Positions 58,059 through 64,000 of a DNA stretch of 64,000 nucleotides are shown here, piece after piece. Made by a program: the position numbers and the translations under genes. Under the pieces are notes generated by a model that was given only the letters and a program-made list of their open reading frames with translations, ran no database searches and was not told the origin of the DNA. Source of the DNA: an uncultured Methanocorpusculum sp. (GTDB lineage Archaea > Halobacteriota > Methanomicrobia > Methanomicrobiales > Methanocorpusculaceae); the NCBI RefSeq assembly GCF_963667985.1, contig NZ_OY764081.1, positions 558,001 to 622,000 of the forward strand, given 5' to 3'. Every line of letters starts with the position of its first letter. Positions within the stretch are counted from its first letter, which is position 1.

Positions 58059-59942
58059 ATGGTTGTTACTCTCACAAAAAAACAGCGCCGATCCCTTCAT
58101 CGGATCATTGCTGCTTCGATTCTCTTTGCCGGAGCTGTTTTACTCACAGAATGTATTGTCTTTCCCGAAACATACGCAGTTTATGCCGAGTTTTTCCTGT
58201 TTCTTGCCGTTTATCTTGTGATCGGCGGGGATGTCCTTCTGCGTGCCGGCAAGAATGTTCTTCACAGAAATGTTTTTGATGAACATTTCCTGATGTCGAT
58301 TGCGACGATCGGAGCATTCTGCCTTGGTCAGTATCCCGAGGCCGTTGCCGTGATGCTTTTTTACCAGATCGGAGAACTGTTTCAGAGTTATGGGGTCGAA
58401 AAATCCCGCAGATCGATCGCAGACCTGATGGATATCAGTCCAGACCATGCATATATCGAGCAGGATGGGGCGATCATCTCCGTTGATCCAAATATACTGC
58501 AGGTTGGAGACATTATACTGATCAAAACTGGAGACAGGGTTCCGATTGATGGCGTGGTGATCTCTGGTATGTCGGAGCTGGATACTGCATCCCTTACCGG
58601 AGAATCTCTGCCCCGTAATGTAGGTGTCGGCGATCAGGTGATCAGCGGATGTATCAACATCAGCGGCGTACTTCATGTCCGGGTTGAAAAACCGCTGAGT
58701 GAATCAACCGTCACCCGTATTCTTGAACTGGTTGAGAATGCGGCTGGTAAAAAAGCCAAAACAGAGCAGTTCATCACAAGATTTTCGCGGTATTATACCC
58801 CAGTCGTTGTCATCTCTGCAGTTATTTTGGCAGTACTGCCTCCGCTCATTTTCGCCGAGCCGTTTGCAATGTGGATAGAGCGGGCTTTGATCTTCCTCGT
58901 CGTCTCCTGTCCGTGCGCCCTTGTAATTTCTATCCCTCTCAGTTTTTTTGGCGGGATTGGTGGCGCCTCACGATCAGGAATACTGGTGAAAGGAGGCAAT
59001 TATTTGGAGGCCTTGTCGAAAATCGACACGATTGTCTTCGATAAAACAGGTACTCTTACCTGCGGGAGTTTTTCCGTTACCGATATTCATCCAATCGGCA
59101 TTTCAGAAAGTGATCTGCTGGAAGTTGCCGCACATGCCGAAGCTTTCAGTACCCACCCGATAGCCGTTTCATTACGGGCGGCATATCAGCAGCCGATCAA
59201 TACCAACGATCTGACGGATGTTTCCGAGTATGCGGGTCATGGTGTTTCTGCAATGTATCTTGGTCGCCGGATTACTGTTGGAAACGCCGGATATCTGCAG
59301 GAACTGGGGGTCAACATTGATGATGGCTCCAAGGAGGGATCACTGATCCACGTTGCGGTTGATGGAAGATACGCCGGATGGATCCGAGTTGCCGACACAA
59401 TGAAACCAACTGCCGTTCAGACGGTCGCAGAGTTGAAAAAACGCGGTCTACACCGTATTGTTATGCTTACCGGAGATGCTCCGCCGGCTGCTGCCGCAAT
59501 AGCCCTTGAGCTGGGAATCGACGAGTATTATGCGTCCCTCCTCCCTCAGGACAAGGTCTCAGCGATGGAAGAAATTCTGGCTAAACAGAAGACAGGCAGA
59601 ACGGTGGCATTCGTAGGGGATGGTATCAATGATGCCCCTGTACTTACCCGTTCTGACCTTGGGATTGCGATGGGATCGCTTGGATCCGATGCGGCTATCG
59701 AAGCAGCTGATATTGTTCTGATGGACGATGACCCTTTGAAGATCATATCTGCGGTAAATATCTCCCGAAGAACGATGCATATCGTTTTCCAGAACATCGT
59801 ATTTGCTCTCGGAGTAAAGTTTTTCGTGCTGCTTCTGGCCGCCCTGGGAATTGCGAATATGTGGGAAGCCGTGTTCGCAGACGTTGGAGTCGCGTTCATC
59901 GCAATACTGAACGCGATGAGGACGCTGAAGATCAGAAAGTAA
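58059..59942 (+). CDS. Heavy-metal-translocating P1B-type ATPase
   Basis: A 627-residue transition-metal pump. Actuator TGES in LTGESLPR near residue 177, ion-binding SCPCALV near 283, phosphorylation site DKTGTLT near 327, the soft-metal HP motif STHPIAV near 367 and the hinge GDGINDAP near 523. CPC with this architecture suits Cd/Zn/Pb or Cu export; N-terminal HMA domain absent (it is the separate upstream gene). Membrane efflux for metal tolerance. Confidence 0.92.
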   Translation: MVVTLTKKQRRSLHRIIAASILFAGAVLLTECIVFPETYAVYAEFFLFLAVYLVIGGDVLLRAGKNVLHRNVFDEHFLMSIATIGAFCLGQYPEAVAVMLFYQIGELFQSYGVEKSRRSIADLMDISPDHAYIEQDGAIISVDPNILQVGDIILIKTGDRVPIDGVVISGMSELDTASLTGESLPRNVGVGDQVISGCINISGVLHVRVEKPLSESTVTRILELVENAAGKKAKTEQFITRFSRYYTPVVVISAVILAVLPPLIFAEPFAMWIERALIFLVVSCPCALVISIPLSFFGGIGGASRSGILVKGGNYLEALSKIDTIVFDKTGTLTCGSFSVTDIHPIGISESDLLEVAAHAEAFSTHPIAVSLRAAYQQPINTNDLTDVSEYAGHGVSAMYLGRRITVGNAGYLQELGVNIDDGSKEGSLIHVAVDGRYAGWIRVADTMKPTAVQTVAELKKRGLHRIVMLTGDAPPAAAAIALELGIDEYYASLLPQDKVSAMEEILAKQKTGRTVAFVGDGINDAPVLTRSDLGIAMGSLGSDAAIEAADIVLMDDDPLKIISAVNISRRTMHIVFQNIVFALGVKFFVLLLAALGIANMWEAVFADVGVAFIAILNAMRTLKIRK

Positions 59943-60529
59943 TGGAGTTGTGCGCATCTTCCGGGCATTCACCTCCAATTTCGCACAACATGTCCGTGTT
60001 TCCAGCGCGTTTGGGTCTTCCAAGCCATATATGGACAAAGAGCGCATGAACGCCCCTCCATATTCTCCGGAGTGACGAATGTTTTATCTATTTTGGATGA
60101 TGCATGCGCGAAAATTTCATGTAAGTTTTGTAGAGAGACACCGACTGCTCAAGTGTGCTGTAATCTGGAAAAAAAGCTGGAAAGATTCCAGCATTACCGG
60201 AAATATACAATTTTGACGCTAATAAAATCACACAGCCGGTGTGAAGTCAAGAGGGGACGTGACATATTCTATTGAATATCATCTACACCAGCCGCATGAA
60301 TTTTGTCCCGGGTTACGGGACCAAGACATCAGGCAGGAAGTTTAGGAACAACCGTTTTGTAACATTTCTGTAATTTATCGTATCACTTTATTTGATATAA
60401 ATTAGCCTGATTCGATTCTCTGTATGTTCAGCAGCGAGTCTCAATAAAATGCTCAGATAGGGGTACGTTTGACCAATAAAGCAACATATAAATCATTTAA
60501 CAAAAAACAAATATGGAGAACTGGAGATT
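59943..60529. other. Intergenic region before the mcr promoter, with a hairpin
   Basis: About 590 bases without a convincing gene; the small frame at 60072-60275 has no signature or ribosome site. GTCCCG-GGTTA-CGGGAC at 60305-60321 forms a GC-rich hairpin within AT-rich sequence, possibly a terminator or structured element. Confidence 0.4.
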
Positions 60530-60589
60530 ATTTTACTACTAATATATTAATTAATAGTATTTCGTGTTAATTAAATATATTAGTAAAAT
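60530..60589 (+). promoter_or_regulatory. Large imperfect palindrome upstream of mcrB
   Basis: A left arm (60530-60554, beginning ATTTTACTACTAATA) and a right arm (60567-60589, ending ATTAGTAAAAT) pair over about 22 bases with a three-base insertion, around a 12-base loop. It is AT-only and rich in TTAATTAA. It lies 100-160 bases before the mcrB ATG at 60689; a TATA-like TTAAATAAAA near 60627 is a better core promoter. Operator or leader hairpin is inferred. Confidence 0.5.
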
Positions 60590-60688
60590 AAGTCTGTCCA
60601 ACCTCCTTGGAACAGATTTTGTCCTATTAAATAAAACTCCGTTCGGTAAAAAGCATGCGATTTGCATGAAGAAAAACATGTAAACATT

Positions 60689-62002
60689 ATGGCAAAATAC
60701 AAGGATGTCATCGATTTATATGATGACTATGGTAAACTCTTACGGAGTAATATATCCCTTGAGCGGATCAGCCCGCTTGTAAACCCGGCAGTCAAGAAAA
60801 TCATCGACGACACGAAACGTTCTGTTGCAGTCAACCTCGGCGGCATGCAGGATGGTCTGAAGTCGGGTAAGATCGGCAAGCACCAGCAGATCCTCGGACG
60901 CGAACTTGACCTTGATATCCTTGGAAACATCGACGCTATCGAAGCAAAAATCAAAGAGTACGTCTCTGTTGAATCCGGCGACGACACTGAAATCAAACGT
61001 TTCAACGGCGGAAAACTTCTGTTAGTGAAGGTCCCCTCAGCACGTATTGCAGCAGCAGCAACCTACGATGCAGCCCTCACCTCTGTAGCAGCAGCAACCA
61101 CCTATGCAGTTGTCGAGCAGTTCAACGTTGACATGTTCAACGCAAACACCGTCAAAGCAGCAGCATTCGGTACTTACCCGGTCACCATGGATCTCGCAGG
61201 CGGAGCATGTTCTATGATCATGTCCATCCCCCAGAACAACGAGTCTCTCGGATACGCACTTCGTAACATCCCGGCCAACCAGACCGTAATGATGACGCAC
61301 AGAAACGCAATGCAGGGTGCAGCCCTCGCTTCCACGTTCGAGCATGCAGGTCAGTTCGAGATGGGTAACGCAATCGGCCCATTCGAGCGTGCACAGCTCT
61401 TACTCTTCGCCTACCAGGGTCTGAATGCAAACAACATCGTTTACGATCTTGTTAAAGCAAACGGCAAGACCGGTACCGTCGGTACTGTCGTCCAGTCCTT
61501 AGTTGAGCGTGCAATGGAAGACAAAGTCATCACTCAGGCAGCAGCAGCCCCAGGCGGTTACTTCAAGCCCTACGAGACCAAGAACCCGATGCTCTGGAAC
61601 GCCTATGCATCCGCCGGTACCCTCGCCGCAACCATGGTCAACGCAGGAGCAGGAAGAATGGCACAGGCAGCATCCTCCACCTTACTGTACTTCAACGACC
61701 TTCTTGAGCACGAAACCGGACTTCCGGGATCCGACTTTGGAAGAGTTATGGGAGCCGGTGTCGGTTTCTCCTTCTTCAGCCACTCCATCTACGGTGGAGG
61801 AGGACCGGGTATCTTCAACGGAAACCACGTCGTTACCCGTCACGCAGCAGGTGTTGCAATGCCTTGTGCAGTTGCAGCATGTGCTCTTGATGCAGGTACC
61901 CAGATGTTCTCTCCGGAAGGAACCGCAAAGATCTACGGTGAGACCTTCGGTAAAATCGAAGAGTTTGCACGCCCGATCCAGGCAATTGCAAAAGTCGCAT
62001 AA
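60689..62002 (+). CDS. mcrB: Methyl-coenzyme M reductase beta subunit
   Basis: Part of the (alpha beta gamma)2 enzyme that makes methane from methyl-CoM and coenzyme B using F430. The 437-residue protein starts MAKYKDVIDLYDDYGKLLRS and contains MDLAGGACSMIMSIPQNNESL and the conserved HSIYGGGGPGIFNGNHVVTRH near residue 366, where coenzyme B and F430 contacts lie. ATG 60689 is preferred over TTG 60662. First gene of an mcrB-G-A operon. Confidence 0.97.
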   Translation: MAKYKDVIDLYDDYGKLLRSNISLERISPLVNPAVKKIIDDTKRSVAVNLGGMQDGLKSGKIGKHQQILGRELDLDILGNIDAIEAKIKEYVSVESGDDTEIKRFNGGKLLLVKVPSARIAAAATYDAALTSVAAATTYAVVEQFNVDMFNANTVKAAAFGTYPVTMDLAGGACSMIMSIPQNNESLGYALRNIPANQTVMMTHRNAMQGAALASTFEHAGQFEMGNAIGPFERAQLLLFAYQGLNANNIVYDLVKANGKTGTVGTVVQSLVERAMEDKVITQAAAAPGGYFKPYETKNPMLWNAYASAGTLAATMVNAGAGRMAQAASSTLLYFNDLLEHETGLPGSDFGRVMGAGVGFSFFSHSIYGGGGPGIFNGNHVVTRHAAGVAMPCAVAACALDAGTQMFSPEGTAKIYGETFGKIEEFARPIQAIAKVA

Positions 62003-62023
62003 CTTTAGATCCGTGTATCACAA

Positions 62024-62064
62024 GCTGAGATTATACGGCAGATCTTCTGCCTGATAACCTCAGC
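62024..62064 (+). other. Intercistronic hairpin between mcrB and mcrG
   Basis: GCTGAG (62024-62029) pairs with CTCAGC (62059-62064) and, inside, GGCAGA (62037-62042) pairs with TCTGCC (62046-62051) with a 3-base loop; further pairs (TTAT/ATAA) join the two stems. No T-run follows. It stands exactly where mcrD and mcrC are normally found. Likely an mRNA stability or processing element. Confidence 0.6.
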
Positions 62065-62084
62065 GTATAAACAAAGACATATAC

Positions 62085-62090
62085 GAAGGA
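62085..62090 (+). promoter_or_regulatory. Shine-Dalgarno that sets the mcrG start
   Basis: GAAGGA at 62085-62090 ends eight bases before the ATA at 62099-62101, the codon that begins the conserved McrG N-terminus. No ATG, GTG or TTG is in frame between the mcrB stop and this site. Confidence 0.65.
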
Positions 62091-62098
62091 ACATAAAA

Positions 62099-62863
62099 AT
62101 AGCATATACACCACAATACGGGCCGGGAACCTCCCGCGTCGCGGAAGTTCGTCGCAATCAGATGAACCCGAACGTAAAGCTCGACAAGATTCGTAATATC
62201 ACTGATGAGGACCTTGTCCTTATCATGGGACACCGTGCACCAGGACAGGCATACCCTTCGGCACACCCCCCACTCGCAGAGCAGGGAGAACCCGACTGCC
62301 CGATCCGCAAAATCGTTCAGCCGACCGAAGGCGCAAAAGCCGGTGACCGTGTCAGATACATTCAGTTCGCTGACTCTATGCTGAACGCACCCTGCCAGCC
62401 TTACCAGAGAACCTATCTCGAATGCTACCGTTTCCGTGGTATCGACCCAGGAACTCTCTCCGGCCGTCAGATCGTCGAGTGCCGCGAGCGTGACCTTGAA
62501 GGATACGCACGTGAGCTTATCGAGACCTCTATCTTCGACCCGGCAACCACCGGTATCCGCGGTGCAACAGTGCATGGACACTCGCTCCGTCTCGCAGAGA
62601 ACGGTATGATGTTCGATATGCTCCAGCGTTGTATCCTCGACACCGACGGTGTTGTCAAATACATTAAAGATCAGGTCGGTGTCCCACTTGACCGCAAAGT
62701 TGCTGTCGGTAAACCGATGGACGCAGCCTGGCTGAAAGCAAACACCCCGATGTTCCACTCCCTTGTCGGAACTGCATTCCGCTCCGACAGTGAATATGTT
62801 GCATACGTTCAGCGTATCCACGCCCTCCGTACTAAATACGGATTCATGCCCAAGGAGGCCTGA
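62099..62863 (+). CDS. mcrG: Methyl-coenzyme M reductase gamma subunit, apparent ATA start
   Basis: Gamma subunit of methyl-CoM reductase. From ATA 62099 the protein reads (M)[20 protein letters not shown], the conserved McrG start, and continues [20 protein letters not shown] near residue 40 and [19 protein letters not shown] near residue 155; total 254 residues. The next in-frame ATG (62162) would remove 21 conserved residues. mcrA starts five bases after the TGA, with AAGGAGG at 62852-62858. Confidence 0.93.
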   Translation: MAYTPQYGPGTSRVAEVRRNQMNPNVKLDKIRNITDEDLVLIMGHRAPGQAYPSAHPPLAEQGEPDCPIRKIVQPTEGAKAGDRVRYIQFADSMLNAPCQPYQRTYLECYRFRGIDPGTLSGRQIVECRERDLEGYARELIETSIFDPATTGIRGATVHGHSLRLAENGMMFDMLQRCILDTDGVVKYIKDQVGVPLDRKVAVGKPMDAAWLKANTPMFHSLVGTAFRSDSEYVAYVQRIHALRTKYGFMPKEA

Positions 62864-62868
62864 GTAAT

Positions 62869-64000
62869 ATGGCAAAAGTAGAAAAGACCCAGAAACTCTT
62901 CCTTGATGCACTCAAGCAGAAGTTCCCAAAACAGGATGTAGCATCCACCACCGCAGAGTTCTATAAATTCAACGGTCTTGAGCAGTCACCCCGTAAGAAG
63001 GAGTTCATGGCCATCAACAAGAAGATCGAAGCTGAACGCGGTATCTCCATGTACGACCCGAACCGCTGCCACCTCGGCGGTATCCCGATGGGTCAGCGCC
63101 AGCTGATGACCTACGAACTCTCCGGCACCGGAACTTTCGTTGAGGGTGATGACCTTCACTTCGTCAACAATGCTGCCATGCAGCAGATGTGGGATGATAT
63201 CCGCAGAACCGTAATCGTGTCCATGGATATGGCCCACCAGACCCTGCAGAAGCGTCTCGGTAAGGAAGTTACTCCTGAAACCATCAACGAGTATCTCCAC
63301 GTCGTCAACCACGCAATGCCCGGAGGCGCCGTCGTTCAGGAACACATGGTCGAGACCCACCCGGGACTTACCGACGACTGTTACGTCCGTGTGTTTACCG
63401 GTGACCAGGAACTCGCCGACAATCTCGAGCCCCAGTTCGTCATCGACGTCGAGAAGCTCTTCCCGAAGAAGCAGGCTGAGGCCCTCCAGGCAGCAGTCGG
63501 CAAATCCCTCTGGCAGTGCGTCCACATGCCGACCATCGTCGGCCGTACCTGCGATGGAGGAACGACCTCCCGCTGGTCCGCCATGCAGATCGGTATGTCC
63601 TTCATTGCCGCATACCGTATGTGCGCCGGTGGAGCAGCAGTCGCTGACCTGTCCTTTGCAGCAAAGCACGCTGGTGTCATCAACATGGCCCACCACCTGC
63701 CTGCACGCCGTGCACGCGGTCCGAACGAGCCCGGAGGAATGCTCTTTGGTAACTTCTCCGATATGATCCAGGCAGACCGTGTCAACCCGAACGACCCGGC
63801 AAAAGCATCCCTGGAAAATGTCGCAGCAGGAGCCATGCTCTTCGACCAGATCTGGCTTGGATCATATATGTCCGGCGGTGTCGGTTTCACCCAGTACGCA
63901 ACTGCAGCATACACGGATAACATCCTTGATGACTTCACCTACTACGGAATGGACTATCTCCACGACAAGTACAAGGTTGATATCAAAAACCCGAACCCGA
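62869..64000 (+). CDS. mcrA: Methyl-coenzyme M reductase alpha subunit (partial)
   Basis: First 377 codons of the catalytic subunit. [15 protein letters not shown] lies near residue 65, the Ni-F430 ligand Gln region near residue 150 ([18 protein letters not shown], which carries the methyl-His site), [14 protein letters not shown] near 280 with the methyl-Arg site, and the mcrA typing motif [17 protein letters not shown] near 345. The gene continues beyond the window. Consistent with conventional methanogenesis in Methanomicrobiales. Confidence 0.97.
   Translation, partial: MAKVEKTQKLFLDALKQKFPKQDVASTTAEFYKFNGLEQSPRKKEFMAINKKIEAERGISMYDPNRCHLGGIPMGQRQLMTYELSGTGTFVEGDDLHFVNNAAMQQMWDDIRRTVIVSMDMAHQTLQKRLGKEVTPETINEYLHVVNHAMPGGAVVQEHMVETHPGLTDDCYVRVFTGDQELADNLEPQFVIDVEKLFPKKQAEALQAAVGKSLWQCVHMPTIVGRTCDGGTTSRWSAMQIGMSFIAAYRMCAGGAAVADLSFAAKHAGVINMAHHLPARRARGPNEPGGMLFGNFSDMIQADRVNPNDPAKASLENVAAGAMLFDQIWLGSYMSGGVGFTQYATAAYTDNILDDFTYYGMDYLHDKYKVDIKNPNP

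Noticed and set aside
60072-60275. 67-residue Cys-rich open frame upstream of mcr
   Set aside because: No ribosome-binding site, odd composition, no family; treated as intergenic.
62060-62911. 283-residue open frame opposite mcrG (and a 236-residue one opposite mcrA at 62986-63696)
   Set aside because: Antisense to strongly conserved mcr genes, no motifs; an artefact of codon bias.

Overview
The window is a methanogen chromosome segment. It contains a methyl-coenzyme M reductase operon (mcrB, mcrG and the first part of mcrA), methanogenesis marker protein 12, an archaeal four-subunit pyruvate synthase (porCDAB), an F420-type formate dehydrogenase beta subunit, archaeal-type LeuRS and archaeal TrpE with TGTACA operators. 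Protein features and gene content fit Methanomicrobiales, most likely a Methanocorpusculum-like organism. That placement is inferred from reading, not from a search.

Layout. 1-22.7 kb is dense housekeeping DNA: trpE (cut by the window edge) with two TGTACA boxes, tRNA-Glu, a DRG GTPase, tRNA-Arg, a PAC2 protein, and a long minus-strand run (two patatins, hisF, a methyltransferase, hisI, a PIN-ATPase-KH protein, leuS). Then come S-adenosyl/inosylhomocysteine hydrolase, a J-domain protein, marker 12, porCDAB, thrC and a YdjM-like membrane protein. 22.7-37 kb is an AT-rich surface-polysaccharide island: flippase, CDP-sugar genes (rfbF, rfbG, rfbC), a DegT aminotransferase, a NeuD-like acyltransferase, GDP-sugar genes (manC, gmd, fcl), glycosyltransferases and an SGNH protein. 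37-43.3 kb is an accessory stretch with a nitrilase, a glycerophosphodiesterase remnant, a YitT-like protein, a DUF169-like gene and an amino-acid antiporter plus PLP decarboxylase pair. 43.5-59.9 kb holds tRNA-Ala, a CcdA-like protein, the methylthioinosine phosphorylase/5'-deoxyadenosine deaminase pair, a transglutaminase-like protein, a double NifX protein, a short FdhA-like protein with FdhB, an EamA transporter, a glycine-betaine ABC transporter (proVWX), a sodium symporter with its tiny accessory protein and a metal P-type ATPase with a separate HMA chaperone. The mcr operon closes the window.

The most striking pattern is that between about 22.7 and 43.3 kb at least seven genes are broken by one small lesion, while I see none in the housekeeping flanks. 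Four genes (aminotransferase, fcl, gmd, glycerophosphodiesterase remnant) carry exactly one extra A in an A-run. Three (rfbG, a glycosyltransferase, the decarboxylase) carry one in-frame stop. This is either slippage-based on/off switching of surface sugars, recent decay, or homopolymer sequencing error; resequencing would decide.

Two other signals stand out. mcrG and proV have no credible ATG/GTG/TTG start, but each has an ATA codon 7-8 nt after a strong Shine-Dalgarno sequence; for mcrG the conserved N-terminus begins exactly there. The mcr operon is mcrB-mcrG-mcrA, with mcrD and mcrC missing and a large hairpin in their place.
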